Source of the DNA: Paenibacillus curdlanolyticus YK9
GTDB lineage: Bacteria > Bacillota > Bacilli > Paenibacillales > Paenibacillaceae
Direction: 5' to 3'
NCBI RefSeq assembly: GCF_000179615.1
Contig: NZ_AEDD01000013.1
Span: 124,001 to 188,000 of the forward strand
Length of the DNA: 64,000 nt
Each line of letters starts with the position of its first letter. Positions within the stretch are counted from its first letter, which is position 1. The notes beneath the pieces are model-generated. The model ran no database searches. It was not told the origin of the DNA and saw only the letters and a list, made by a program, of their open reading frames with translations. Positions 44,158 through 54,110 of this stretch are shown here, in pieces. The position numbers and the translations under genes were made by a program.

Positions 44158-46221
44158 CTAATATATTGTTCGTCCCCAAGCATCCGCTATGCCGCTTTTG
44201 CGGTAAAAGTACGTATTGATTCGATCGCGCCATTCCTTCGCATGCTCCGCTTGCTCAAGCAGCCTGGCCTCTGCCGCAAGATAAAGACCGTCAGGCATCA
44301 GATGCCGAAGCGATTGCCACTTCCGGGCCAGCTCTCCCGCACGCTCCGCACCGTCGAAATGCGTATTGTAAATATGCTGGATGACCGTCACGCCCGACTG
44401 AAGCTTATGCGTATAAGGCACGTGGTGGAAAAATAACAGCAGCTCATCCGGACAACGGTCCAGCGACTCGAATGCCTTCGCATTATCGCCAATATATTGA
44501 CCCGCATACCCGGTTCCCGATGCTACCGTTCTGTCCACGCCAATGCCATATCGATCAGCAAAATGATACGTTCCCCATTTGTCGTACTCATAACCATCCA
44601 CGTTCGGGCCATAATGATGCTCCGGATTCACCATCCAGCCTACCCCAAGCGGCGCCGTATAGGACTCGTAAATATCCAGCGACTCCAGCAGCATCGTGCA
44701 TATCGTATCAACGGCTTGCGGATCCGGGCCTATCGCTTGCGCAGCCCATTCAGCCGCAATCGTCTCTGCGGACAGCTCCGGATTCCAAGCCAGCCGCCCG
44801 TAACCATACAGGTTCGCTTGCGCCAGCGGATGTCCGGTCCAGTTCTCGTCGCAGCCAATATTGGATACAGCCGCGAACCCGCCATAAGGCCTTCCGAAAA
44901 CCGTGCCATCGACGATCCGCTTCACCGGCGCACCCTCATGACATGCGAATGTTTCGAAGTCAAGCACGGCCTTCCACTGCGGAACCAAATAGCAAAGATG
45001 CCGCTGCTGCCCGGTGTACTCCTGCGTTATCTGAAACTCGATCAGCTGATTCGTCCGCTCCATAGCGCCAAACAACGGAGAAACCGGCTCCCTAACTTGA
45101 AAATCCATCGGGCCGTTCTTGATTTGCAGCAGTACATTCGGGTGAAAAGTCCCATCCAGCGGCATAAAATGGTCGTAAGCCGCCCTAGCTCGGTCGGTCG
45201 TCCGATCCCGCCAATCCTGCTTGCAATCGTAGACGAAGCAGCGCCAGATCACGAGCCCGCCATAAGGCGCAAGCGCCTCCGCAAGCATGTTCGCGCCATC
45301 CGCATGATTGCGCCCATACGTGAACGGACCCGGCCGATTTTCCGAATCCGCCTTCACCAGGAAACCGCCAAAATCGGGGATCGCCCGATAAATGTCATCC
45401 GCCCGCTCCTTCCACCATAGCCGGACATCCTGCGCCAGCGGATCGGCTGTCGGCAAACCGCCAACCTCAATTGGGCTTGCAAAGTTAACGCTTAAATAGA
45501 GCCGAATGCCATAAACCCGGAAAATCGCAGCTAGTTCAGCAATGCGTGACAACAACGGCTCCGTAATAAAACCAGATTCCAGCCGATGCACGTTAACATT
45601 GTTGATGGCAATTGCATTTAAGCCTACGGAAGCCAACAATCGTGCGTAATCCCGCACTCGCTCCGGCTGGAAGGCGATCGCGTCATTCGCGTAAAAAATC
45701 GATTGTCCCGCATACCCGCGCTCGATGCTGCCATCAATATTGTCCCATTGATTGATCATGCGAAGCCCATTGGCCGGACGCTCCATCACGCTGAGGTTCT
45801 CAGTGAGTTCTCCAAGCGCAAGCAGCCGAAGCAGATGGAAAACGCCATACAGAACGCCCGAAGGCGTGTTCGCGCCTATCGCCATGAGCCCCTCCGACGC
45901 TCGGATCGCGAAGCCTTCCGCTCCAAGCTGCTCGGAAGCGTCTCCGCACAGCGCGCGAATTCGCTCATTTCCATCGAACGTTCCGATGACAATCCCCTGT
46001 TCGATGCGATTCGGATCGATCTCACGCAGCTCTTGACCAAGTATGCTCCTGATTCCGTTTCTTAGCTCGGATACAGCTGCTGCTATCGTATCGTGCTGCT
46101 CGCATGCTGCAAGCCAATCGTATCGCGCAGCCTCACGCTTGCGCTGTGCCTCATCCGCTCGGGCATGCAGCGCAAGCCAAGCCTTGTAACCGCTCGTGTC
46201 CTTCGCCTGCTGACTACCCAT
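44158..46221 (-). CDS. aguA: GH67 alpha-glucuronidase
   Basis: A 687-residue cytoplasmic enzyme that removes 4-O-methyl-glucuronic acid from the non-reducing xylose of aldouronates. GH67 landmarks are [60 protein letters not shown] (candidate catalytic Asp and Glu), GMGV-like [20 protein letters not shown] and [12 protein letters not shown]. Length is typical. The ATG at 46221 follows AAGGAG with eight bases of spacing and is preferred over a TTG two codons earlier; the gene overlaps the deacetylase stop by eight bases. It defines the operon as an aldouronate-utilization cluster. Confidence 0.96.
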   Translation of the reverse strand: MGSQQAKDTSGYKAWLALHARADEAQRKREAARYDWLAACEQHDTIAAAVSELRNGIRSILGQELREIDPNRIEQGIVIGTFDGNERIRALCGDASEQLGAEGFAIRASEGLMAIGANTPSGVLYGVFHLLRLLALGELTENLSVMERPANGLRMINQWDNIDGSIERGYAGQSIFYANDAIAFQPERVRDYARLLASVGLNAIAINNVNVHRLESGFITEPLLSRIAELAAIFRVYGIRLYLSVNFASPIEVGGLPTADPLAQDVRLWWKERADDIYRAIPDFGGFLVKADSENRPGPFTYGRNHADGANMLAEALAPYGGLVIWRCFVYDCKQDWRDRTTDRARAAYDHFMPLDGTFHPNVLLQIKNGPMDFQVREPVSPLFGAMERTNQLIEFQITQEYTGQQRHLCYLVPQWKAVLDFETFACHEGAPVKRIVDGTVFGRPYGGFAAVSNIGCDENWTGHPLAQANLYGYGRLAWNPELSAETIAAEWAAQAIGPDPQAVDTICTMLLESLDIYESYTAPLGVGWMVNPEHHYGPNVDGYEYDKWGTYHFADRYGIGVDRTVASGTGYAGQYIGDNAKAFESLDRCPDELLLFFHHVPYTHKLQSGVTVIQHIYNTHFDGAERAGELARKWQSLRHLMPDGLYLAAEARLLEQAEHAKEWRDRINTYFYRKSGIADAWGRTIY

Positions 46222-46846
46222 CTTCAAATCTCCTTTTCTCTAATAGCTCCCGAACCGTGACCAGCCGATAGCCGTCTGCCGCCAATTCGCGGACAAGCGT
46301 TCGAACCGCCTCTACCGTTTGCGAACGATCGCCGTATCCATCATGAAATAGCAGAATGCTACCGTTTGCGGCATACGCCCTCGTCGTGCGGACAATATGC
46401 GCAACCCCCGGCTCTTCCCAGTCTCGCGCGTCCAGATTAAGGGCGCCAATCGTCGTATATCCAGCCTCTTCCGCTATGCTTGCAATATCATCGTTCATGT
46501 CCAAATAGGGCGGACGAAAGCACTGCACTGCCTCGTGCGTAATGGAACGGATAAGCTGCTCGGTCTTGTTCAGCTCGTCCGCTGCTTCCGCCCTCGTCAG
46601 CTTTGTTAAATAAGGGTGACTATAGGTATGATTCGCAAGCTCATGCCCCTGCGCGTAAACCGCTTCGGCAATCGCTCGATTGGCTTCGATTTGCTCGCCA
46701 ATCATGAAGAACGTCGCTTTCCCCGCAGTCTCTCGAAAAATCGCAAGCAGCTCAGCCGTATAGACGGGATGAGGCCCATCATCGAAGGTGAAGGCGATCA
46801 CCTTCTCGCTCGTCTCCACCTTGTCTATAATGAACGGCCTATTCAT
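46214..46846 (-). CDS. Cytoplasmic CE4 polysaccharide deacetylase
   Basis: A 210-residue NodB-homology deacetylase. The metal and catalytic motifs are [12 protein letters not shown] (TFDDGP with catalytic base and metal Asp), [13 protein letters not shown] (H-x4-H metal ligands), FRPPYLDMN and [13 protein letters not shown]. No signal peptide precedes the domain. It lies inside the aldouronate operon and overlaps aguA, so it probably removes O-acetyl groups from imported acetylated xylo-oligosaccharides or aldouronates (inference); many CE4 enzymes instead act on chitin or peptidoglycan but those are secreted. At this position related operons carry an intracellular GH10 gene. Confidence 0.88.
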   Translation of the reverse strand: MNRPFIIDKVETSEKVIAFTFDDGPHPVYTAELLAIFRETAGKATFFMIGEQIEANRAIAEAVYAQGHELANHTYSHPYLTKLTRAEAADELNKTEQLIRSITHEAVQCFRPPYLDMNDDIASIAEEAGYTTIGALNLDARDWEEPGVAHIVRTTRAYAANGSILLFHDGYGDRSQTVEAVRTLVRELAADGYRLVTVRELLEKRRFEDG

Positions 46847-46894
46847 GCTCCTTCACTCCATTCCAATCCAATCCGATTCCCCCTGCCCCTGCTG

Positions 46895-47824
46895 CTATCC
46901 CTTCACGCCGCCAAGCGTTAAGCCCTTCACGAAATACCGCTGCAGGAACGGATAAACCATAATGATCGGCAGGCTTGCGACGATCGTCATCGTCGATCGA
47001 ATCGACGTCGGCGTCACGAAGTTTGCCGAGGACGAGCCCGAGCTTGCGAAGGCGCCGCTCGCATCGGTGCCGCTGACGGATGCATTCGAGTTCTGAAGCA
47101 TCTTCATCAGCTCGTACTGCAGCGTGCTCAGCTCCACATGCGAGGAATTGTACAAGAACACGTCGAACCAAGAATTCCAGTGAAAAACCGCCGTGAACAG
47201 CGAGGTTGTCGCCAATACCGGCAACGTCAGCGGAAGCACAATGCGCAAGAAGGTCGTAAATTCGCCTGCGCCGTCGATACGGGCCGACTCCATGATTCCA
47301 TCAGGGAGCCCTTCGATAAAGGAACGAATGACGATAATGTTAAACACGCCTAGTATGCCGGGAATGATATACACCCAGAAGCTGTTCATAAGGTGAAGCT
47401 CCCGGATGAGCAGGAAATTCGGAATGAGTCCGCCGTTGAAATACATCGTCAGAATGAAGGCCAGCGTTACAAACCGGCGAAGCACGAACTCCGGACGGCT
47501 GATCGCATAAGCGACCATCGCCGAGCAGAACGTCGAGATAATCGTGCCCAGCACGGTCCGCAGAATGGAAATGCCCGTTGCATGCAAAACCGTCGATTCC
47601 TTAAATACGTATTGATAGCTGTCGAAGGACAAGACGCGCGGCCAGAAGTAGATGCCGCCTTTTACGGAATCGCTCGCATCATTCAATGAAACCGCCAGCA
47701 TGTTGATGAACGGATAAATCGTCACGATCATGAGGCAAATCATGAACACGATGTTGAAGATATCAAAAACACGATCGCCTATCGGTACGCGACGCTTATA
47801 TGCTTTTACTGCTGCTGCTGCCAT
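46895..47824 (-). CDS. ytcP: Aldouronate ABC transporter permease (YtcP/LplC-like)
   Basis: A 309-residue CUT1-class permease with six membrane segments; the first is IVFMICLMIVTIYPFINMLA. The EAA loop is ESARIDGAGEFTTFLRIVLP, and the protein ends in VKGLTLGGVKG as YtcP proteins do. The ATG follows AGGAGGG seven bases upstream. It is 11 bp downstream of lplB and upstream of the CE4 gene. With LplA and LplB it would import aldouronates; the ATPase is not encoded in this window. Confidence 0.94.
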   Translation of the reverse strand: MAAAAVKAYKRRVPIGDRVFDIFNIVFMICLMIVTIYPFINMLAVSLNDASDSVKGGIYFWPRVLSFDSYQYVFKESTVLHATGISILRTVLGTIISTFCSAMVAYAISRPEFVLRRFVTLAFILTMYFNGGLIPNFLLIRELHLMNSFWVYIIPGILGVFNIIVIRSFIEGLPDGIMESARIDGAGEFTTFLRIVLPLTLPVLATTSLFTAVFHWNSWFDVFLYNSSHVELSTLQYELMKMLQNSNASVSGTDASGAFASSGSSSANFVTPTSIRSTMTIVASLPIIMVYPFLQRYFVKGLTLGGVKG

Positions 47825-47835
47825 AGTGGTCCCTC

Positions 47836-48759
47836 CTAGAACAGTCGATCCTGGCCGAATCGCTTGGCTATGTGATTCGCCGAGAATAACAGAATGATGC
47901 TAATGACGGTCTTGAAGATTCCTGCGGCTACGGATAAGGAATAATTGCCAAGATTCATGCCGTATTTCAAAATGAAAATCTCCAGATTTTCAGAGTAGTC
48001 GATATTAAGGCCGTTCCCGAGCAAATACTGCGGCTCGAAGCCTGTCTCCAAAATTTGGCCCAAATTCATGATCACGAGAATGACGATGACCGGGCGCAGC
48101 CCCGGCAGCGTAATATGCCAAATGCGGCGAAGCCGGCTCGCGCCGTCCATCTCTGCCGCTTCATACTGTGAAGGATCGATCGTAGTCATCGCTGCTAGAT
48201 ATATGATCGTGTTCCAGCCGATATTTTTCCAAACCTCAGAAGCACCCATGATTCCCCAGAACAATTGCCCTTTGCCCAGCCATAATACCGGCTCGTTGAT
48301 GAACCCAAGCTTCATAAGCAGCACATTGACGATGCCGCCGTCTGCCGAAAGCGCCGTCTGAATGATCGTGGCCGCCACAACCCAAGAGATGAAATGCGGC
48401 AAATAGCTGATCGTCTGAACAAGACGCTTAAAGATGGCATGCCGCAGCTCGTTAAGCAATAAGGCCAGCACGATAGCGGTTACAAAACCAAGTATGAAAT
48501 TAATGAGGCTCATCGCCAGCGTATTGCGCAGCACCAGCAAGAATCGGTCATCCTGAAACATGAATCGGAACTGCTTCAAGCCCACCCATTGCTGATCGCC
48601 GAACGCTTTAGCCGGCTTATAATTCTGAAAAGCGATCGTCCAGCCCCATAGCGGCAAATATTTGAAAATAAACAGCCAGATCAAGAACGGTACCGTCATT
48701 AGCACAAGCACGCGCTGGCTAATCAACTTTTTCACCAGATCATTGGTTTTGCTCATCAT
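47836..48759 (-). CDS. lplB: Aldouronate ABC transporter permease (LplB-like)
   Basis: A 307-residue permease with six membrane segments (first: RVLVLMTVPFLIWLFIFKYL). The docking EAA loop reads YEAAEMDGASRLRRIWHITL. The pattern WGWTIAFQNYKPAKAF near residue 35-50 is characteristic of LplB-type subunits. Two consecutive ATGs follow GAGGAAG. It partners YtcP and lies 80 bp after lplA. Confidence 0.94.
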   Translation of the reverse strand: MMSKTNDLVKKLISQRVLVLMTVPFLIWLFIFKYLPLWGWTIAFQNYKPAKAFGDQQWVGLKQFRFMFQDDRFLLVLRNTLAMSLINFILGFVTAIVLALLLNELRHAIFKRLVQTISYLPHFISWVVAATIIQTALSADGGIVNVLLMKLGFINEPVLWLGKGQLFWGIMGASEVWKNIGWNTIIYLAAMTTIDPSQYEAAEMDGASRLRRIWHITLPGLRPVIVILVIMNLGQILETGFEPQYLLGNGLNIDYSENLEIFILKYGMNLGNYSLSVAAGIFKTVISIILLFSANHIAKRFGQDRLF

Positions 48760-48839
48760 TCCACTTCCTCTTCATGATGCTGGAAGGCGAAAGACGGACA
48801 AGCCGCCTCTCGCCATCGCCATACTTGTACATCGCTGTT

Positions 48840-50537
48840 TTATTTGCCTTGAATTTTCGCAACCTTCTTCTTGATCTCGTCGCTCATCGTTTTCTCATAC
48901 TCGTCGACTGGCGTCTTTCTGTATTCCTTCACGTAATCGTTCCAAATGCCATCGAATTCCGCAGGCTTGGCAAGCACGAGCTTCGCAAAATATTTTTTCT
49001 GCAGATCCGTTTGCTTCACTGTGAAAATTTGGGCCGGCGTGCCTTGCTCCAGCGCAATACTCCATGCCGGGTACCACGGACGAGCGTCAGGCGCGGCGAA
49101 CAATTCTGCGTACGTCTGAACGCCGTATTTCGTGAGGCGATCCTTCTCTTCCGGCGTGAAGGACGCTTGCGCGACTTCAGGCTGTCTGCCAGGATCAACG
49201 GAGTTGCCGTCTGGGTACGTGGAGCCTTGACCGTACATCGGCCAGTAGTACGAATAGTAGCTGATGCCGACTTCACGGGAATAATCGTTGTCTTTGAGCT
49301 TCTCGATTTGTTCAGCCGTACGATACAGACGACCTTTGTCATCGATCTCATAGTTCTCGCCTTTGATGCCCCAGCGCGTCAGCTTCTGGTTGTCGTCCGT
49401 CAGCAAATTGTCGAAGTACTTGATGATGCGAACCGGATCGTCCGCGCTTACCGTAATGCCAATGCCGCGATTGTTAACGAATGCCGGCGGATCGAGATAT
49501 TGATCCTTCACGTTCTCGTCGAATACGATCGGCAGCGGGAAATATTTCAGATCGTCGTTGCCATTCTTGTTCAACGTATTGAACGCTTGCTGCGCCTGCC
49601 AGCCGTAATCGAAGAAGCCGAGCACTTTGCCTGACGTCAGCTTCGCCAAGTATTGGTCATAGTTGTCGACGAACGACGATTTATCGAACAGCCCTTTCGC
49701 GTTCAGTTCGTTAAGCGTTTGAAGCCAACGCTTCGTGCCGTCGTTGTCGCCATAAACTTTGGCATCCATCGTAGTCAGGTCGACCTGTACGCCGCCGTCA
49801 TTCGGGAAGCCAGCCAAGTGGTTCGGCGGGTTGGTCGTATCGAAGAAACGCCAGTCATGCGTCAGCGAAGTCATGCCGATCAAATCCTCGCTCTTGTGCT
49901 TCTCGCGATAATCGGCGATGAGCTTCGTGTATTGATCCAGCGTTTTAATTTTCGGATAACCCGCTTCCTTCAGGACACGGTTTTGAATCCAGAACGCGCC
50001 TTGGTCGATCGTCGGATTCGGCTTATATTCGCCTACGAGCGGCGAGAACGGCAGGAAGTAGATGTTGCCGTCATCCGCCTTCATGAGGTTGAAGTAAGGC
50101 TCATACACGCGTTTAATGTTCGGGCCGTACTGATCGATCAAATCGTTCAGCGGAATGAATGCGCCTGCATCCAACATTTTATCGATGCCCGCATCCGGCT
50201 GGATAACATCCGGAAACTCGTTGCTGGCAATCATCGTGCCGATTTTCGTTTGCAAATCGCCAACCAGAAACTCCTGCTTAAAGTTGACGCCTGTTTGATC
50301 CTCTAAAATCTTACCGATCTTGGTTTTATTCGTATCGATGTCTTTGTTTGCGGTTGCATTGAAGTACGTGAACGTGACGGGCGCCGGCTTGGCATCCTGC
50401 TCTTTCGTCGCCGACGCTTCGTCGGCATTGCCCGTTTTGGCCGGTTCAGTTGGACTGGAATCATTGCTGGAGCACCCGGAAATTGCAATTGCGAACGTCG
50501 CAGCGAGCATCGCCGTCAGCCATTTTTTATTACGCAT
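48840..50537 (-). CDS. lplA: Aldouronate-binding lipoprotein (LplA-like)
   Basis: A 565-residue substrate-binding lipoprotein of the large LplA type, with signal MLAATFAIAISGC and a charged, Ala/Lys-rich linker. Typical segments are IGTMIASNEFPDVIQPDAGI, GAFIPLNDLIDQYGPNIKRV and IQNRVLKEAGYPKIKTLDQY. AAGGGGG lies 11 bases before the ATG, and a CRE-like site is 31 bp upstream. It would capture aldouronates and xylo-oligosaccharides released by the surface xylanase; the ligand is inferred from the aguA operon. Confidence 0.94.
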   Translation of the reverse strand: MRNKKWLTAMLAATFAIAISGCSSNDSSPTEPAKTGNADEASATKEQDAKPAPVTFTYFNATANKDIDTNKTKIGKILEDQTGVNFKQEFLVGDLQTKIGTMIASNEFPDVIQPDAGIDKMLDAGAFIPLNDLIDQYGPNIKRVYEPYFNLMKADDGNIYFLPFSPLVGEYKPNPTIDQGAFWIQNRVLKEAGYPKIKTLDQYTKLIADYREKHKSEDLIGMTSLTHDWRFFDTTNPPNHLAGFPNDGGVQVDLTTMDAKVYGDNDGTKRWLQTLNELNAKGLFDKSSFVDNYDQYLAKLTSGKVLGFFDYGWQAQQAFNTLNKNGNDDLKYFPLPIVFDENVKDQYLDPPAFVNNRGIGITVSADDPVRIIKYFDNLLTDDNQKLTRWGIKGENYEIDDKGRLYRTAEQIEKLKDNDYSREVGISYYSYYWPMYGQGSTYPDGNSVDPGRQPEVAQASFTPEEKDRLTKYGVQTYAELFAAPDARPWYPAWSIALEQGTPAQIFTVKQTDLQKKYFAKLVLAKPAEFDGIWNDYVKEYRKTPVDEYEKTMSDEIKKKVAKIQGK

Positions 50538-50567
50538 AAATGTGCTTCCCCCTTAACAACCTTGTAT

Positions 50568-50581
50568 TGTAAGCACTTTCA
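50568..50581 (-). promoter_or_regulatory. CRE-like site before lplA
   Basis: TGTAAGCACTTTCA differs from the CcpA consensus at one base (A for the central G). It lies 31 bp upstream of the lplA start, the same distance as the xylanase and GH48 sites, which strengthens the assignment. Confidence 0.6.
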
Positions 50582-50646
50582 TTATAGGGTCAGAAGCCTA
50601 CGCAGCTTAATGGAGAAACTATACTTGTTACTGCATTATGTTTAGA

Positions 50647-52407
50647 TCACGTGACAGCCGCCTGGCCATCAGACTCGCGGACGATAATCGACACGCAGGT
50701 GCCGACTCCCGGCTCGCTGCTCAACCGGAAATCAACCGCATCGCCATAAAAGAGCTTCAGCCGATAATACACATTCGCAATGCCGACATGCTCGCCCATT
50801 TCCTCGCTTTGCGTCAGATTGTCGTTAAGCGCCTGCAATTTGTCCGGTTCGATTCCGCCGCCATTGTCCGTAACTTTGCAGACGAGCCCGTCCCCCGTAC
50901 GCTGGATGCTGACGTTAATCAATCCTGAACGCTTCACCGCTTCGATGCCATGAATGCTTGCATTCTCCACCAGCGGCTGCAGCGTCATCTTCGGAATGAG
51001 CGCTTGCTCGACGGAAGGATCGACATCGATGCTATAGTGCAGTTTATCCTCGAACCGATATTTCTGAATTTCTAGGAAGCAGACGACAAGGTCGATTTCC
51101 TCCTTCACCGTCACCCAATCCCGTCCCCAAGTGAGCGATTTGCGGAAAATTTTCGCCATATTCGAAATGATGTGCGCCGTCTCGTTCTCCTGCTTGATCA
51201 AGCTGCGCATCCGTATCGTCTCAAGCGCATTAAACAAAAAATGAGGATTAATCTGGCTCTGCAGCGCGTTCAGCTGTGCCTGATTGCGCTTAAGCTCCAG
51301 CTCCTTCTTCTGAATATCCGCAACGTACACATCATTAATGAGCCGGCGGATTTGCAGCGTCATCTGATTAAACGCTTGCGTCAATTGCCCGATCTCGTCG
51401 CGGGTTTCGGGCTCCACAATCGGCTCGAACGTCTGATTTTTCACTCGCTTCATCTGCTTCAGAATTCGAATAAGCCGCGTGTTCAAGGAGCGGTTAAACA
51501 AGATGATAATCAAGGTGGGGACAAGCAGATTAAGCATGGCGAAATACAGGACGAACTGCCGCGACCGGCGCACATCCGCCAACACGGTTTCTTCCTTAAA
51601 TACGCCGACTACTTCCCAATTCATTAAATACGAGGCAGGAAACGACTCCTTGAATACGAGCGTCCCTCTGGCAGGCTTCGAGATGGCCGCTTCGGTCGCC
51701 GCACTGTCCGTCGAATAGAGCAAATGATCGTTTTGCAGCAAATAGAGCGTCCCGTTCAGCGACACGTTGCGGAACACATCCTCCATCAGATCCGGATGAA
51801 AATCTAACCGCAGCAGGATCGGCTGATTGTCGCCCTCCTCGCCACCGCTAATTCGGCGAAATAGGCTAAGCGTGTCCGGCTTGCCGGGCAAGTCCGATTC
51901 GATCTTCTCGATCGCGACTGCGGAAGGCGACGCTTCGATCACCCTTCCGTACCAGCCCTGCTGCTTGATGTGATCGGTAATCGGCTGAACCCGTCCGCCG
52001 TAAATGATCGTGTCATTAGTCGTATAGATCGTGATGGACTGTATCGTTTTATATAAAGGGCTGTATTTCTCAAGCATCAAGCTAATGTAGCTGTTGTACA
52101 TCTCAACGTAATCCGCCAGACTATCGTAAGGCTGCCGCACATATTGCCATAGCAGCGTATCGTTATAGAGCACCGTGGAAATGCCCGCCGCCGCATTGAT
52201 CTGGTCTTGAAAATCATCGCGAATCTGCTTGACGGCAAGAGAGATGTCATGCTTCTTCTGGTGGCGGATGTTGTCTGCCGTAATCGAATAGAAAATCACG
52301 TTCGTCATGACGACCGGAATAAACACGGACAGCATGTACATGATCAGCATTTTGTTTCGAAAACGGATATTGTTCATGTTCAGGCGCATCCGAAGCTTCG
52401 CGATCAT
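50647..52407 (-). CDS. YesM-type sensor kinase of the aldouronate operon
   Basis: A 586-residue kinase with a membrane segment near residues 20-40 (LIMYMLSVFIPVVMTNVIFY), a sensor region of about 250 residues, a second membrane segment (VLYFAMLNLLVPTLIIILF), a HAMP linker, the phosphoacceptor motif QINPHFLFNALETIRM and a GHKL ATPase with LVENASIHG, DNGGGI and GIANVYYRLKLF. Its start overlaps the regulator stop by four bases (ATGA). It presumably senses xylan fragments outside the cell and controls the lplA operon. Confidence 0.94.
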   Translation of the reverse strand: MIAKLRMRLNMNNIRFRNKMLIMYMLSVFIPVVMTNVIFYSITADNIRHQKKHDISLAVKQIRDDFQDQINAAAGISTVLYNDTLLWQYVRQPYDSLADYVEMYNSYISLMLEKYSPLYKTIQSITIYTTNDTIIYGGRVQPITDHIKQQGWYGRVIEASPSAVAIEKIESDLPGKPDTLSLFRRISGGEEGDNQPILLRLDFHPDLMEDVFRNVSLNGTLYLLQNDHLLYSTDSAATEAAISKPARGTLVFKESFPASYLMNWEVVGVFKEETVLADVRRSRQFVLYFAMLNLLVPTLIIILFNRSLNTRLIRILKQMKRVKNQTFEPIVEPETRDEIGQLTQAFNQMTLQIRRLINDVYVADIQKKELELKRNQAQLNALQSQINPHFLFNALETIRMRSLIKQENETAHIISNMAKIFRKSLTWGRDWVTVKEEIDLVVCFLEIQKYRFEDKLHYSIDVDPSVEQALIPKMTLQPLVENASIHGIEAVKRSGLINVSIQRTGDGLVCKVTDNGGGIEPDKLQALNDNLTQSEEMGEHVGIANVYYRLKLFYGDAVDFRLSSEPGVGTCVSIIVRESDGQAAVT

Positions 52408-53984
52408 GGCGTCTTCGCCAGCATGGCCTGCTTATAATCGGTTGGCGAACGCCCCTCCACCTTCTCGAATTGTTTAATGAAGTACTCGGAGCTATTGAAG
52501 CCCACCAGCTCTGCGATCTCATAGATTTTACGGTCGGTCTGCCTAAGCAGCCGTTTCGCCTCATCGATTCGAAGCTGCAGCAGAAAATCGTTAAAATAGA
52601 CGCCATACGTATTTTTGAACAGCTGGCCCAAATAAACGGGATTAATGTAAAACTGCTTAGCCATGCTCTTCAACGTTATTTCCTCCTGATAATGCGTTTC
52701 GATATACTGCCGAATGCGATGGATGCTTCCGCACGTTTTATTTTTGCGAAGCTGCTCCATATGGCCGGCGCTTTCGAGCAAGAAGTGCAAGAGATCCTTC
52801 ATGAGCATCGACAACGTCTTCGGCGCCTGATTCCACTGCGTCATAATCGAATGGGAAACAACCTTCGGCTCTTGCTCTTCGCCCATGCGGCGAAGCACCT
52901 CAAGGGCGCGCATCACGCATTTGGATACCGAAGCGATGACCGCATCCGGCGTAAACGCGCAGCGCTTGAAGTCGCTGCCCATTCGCGCCACCAGCTCGGA
53001 AATCGCCGGAATGTTGTTCTCCTCCAAGCCATCCTGCAAAGCGTTGTACACCTCTGCCTCTAAGTCCCGGAAAGATAACGCGATTCTTGCTGCCCGCTCC
53101 GGCGTAATCACTTGGCAGTCGTCGAGCGCAAATTTGTAACGCATCGCCTCCCGCGCTCCGTCGTACGAGCTTTTCAAATCCGCCGGACGCATCACGCGCG
53201 GGCCAACATAAATTCGGATGGCGGCAGCCTCGTCACTTGCAACCGTTCGCAGCAGCTGCGCTGCCATACGATCGCCGAACATGTCGCCCTGGAAAGCGAA
53301 ATCGCTTTGTGCCATGAGAAAACCGAAGGTGTGCGGGCCCAAATCATGCAGGATCGGCGCGCTGCCGCCTGTTCGCATAAGCGCTTCACCCATGCTTGTT
53401 TTCCATTTGCGAATCGACTGCACCTCCGCCTCAGCCGACTCCTCTCTGCTGTTGCGCTCGACGATGCAATAACAGCAAGGTTCCTGCTCACGCAACCCCA
53501 GCACCGCTGCAACGTCTGTTGGAGGCTGCTCTGGCGACTGCTCGAAGAGCAGCTCGTTCAATACGGCTTCCGCCGTACGATGGGAAGCAGATTCCGCTTT
53601 CTCCAGCTTCGCCCACCGTTGATTGATGCGCTGCAGCGTACCGACCAATTCATCCTCGTCAATCGGCTTCAAAATAAAATCCTGCACGCCAAACCGCAGC
53701 GCGCGCTGCGCATAAGAGAACTCATTGTAGCCGCTTAATATAATAAATTCGGGCGAACGGCCGCCGCTTTCCTTAACCGTCGCGATTAAGGTCAAGCCAT
53801 CCATGCCAGGCATGCGAATATCCGTTAGCACGAGATCAGGCTGCAGCTGCTTGATCAAAGCAACGGCCTCATCGCCGTCCTCCGCCTCCGCAACCACCCG
53901 GTAGCCATGCTCCTCCCACGGAATTAGCTCCATTAACCCTTTGCGCACGAAGATTTCATCATCGACCAACATGACTTTTCGCAT
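52404..53984 (-). CDS. YesN-type response regulator of the aldouronate operon
   Basis: A 526-residue regulator. The receiver domain has VMLVDDE and the phosphoacceptor in DLVLTDIRMPGMDG; the C-terminus carries an AraC double helix-turn-helix (ITLKSMAKQFYINPVYLGQL, then IYEIAELVGFNSSEYFIKQF). AAGGGGG lies seven bases before the ATG. It is the first gene of the run regulator-kinase-lplA-lplB-ytcP-CE4-aguA-GH43 and diverges from the GH8 gene across only 126 bp, so both promoters could be controlled together. Confidence 0.94.
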   Translation of the reverse strand: MRKVMLVDDEIFVRKGLMELIPWEEHGYRVVAEAEDGDEAVALIKQLQPDLVLTDIRMPGMDGLTLIATVKESGGRSPEFIILSGYNEFSYAQRALRFGVQDFILKPIDEDELVGTLQRINQRWAKLEKAESASHRTAEAVLNELLFEQSPEQPPTDVAAVLGLREQEPCCYCIVERNSREESAEAEVQSIRKWKTSMGEALMRTGGSAPILHDLGPHTFGFLMAQSDFAFQGDMFGDRMAAQLLRTVASDEAAAIRIYVGPRVMRPADLKSSYDGAREAMRYKFALDDCQVITPERAARIALSFRDLEAEVYNALQDGLEENNIPAISELVARMGSDFKRCAFTPDAVIASVSKCVMRALEVLRRMGEEQEPKVVSHSIMTQWNQAPKTLSMLMKDLLHFLLESAGHMEQLRKNKTCGSIHRIRQYIETHYQEEITLKSMAKQFYINPVYLGQLFKNTYGVYFNDFLLQLRIDEAKRLLRQTDRKIYEIAELVGFNSSEYFIKQFEKVEGRSPTDYKQAMLAKTP

Positions 53985-54110
53985 GACGCTTCCCCCTTTT
54001 GTAAATCTAAGATTTCCGCAGCACGTTCTAAACTTATTACCTTTCTTCCCGCTGGCGTCGGCAGTAAGCTAACGATGTTGGAGTACTTTCTCTTATGGGA
54101 GGCCTAGTGG

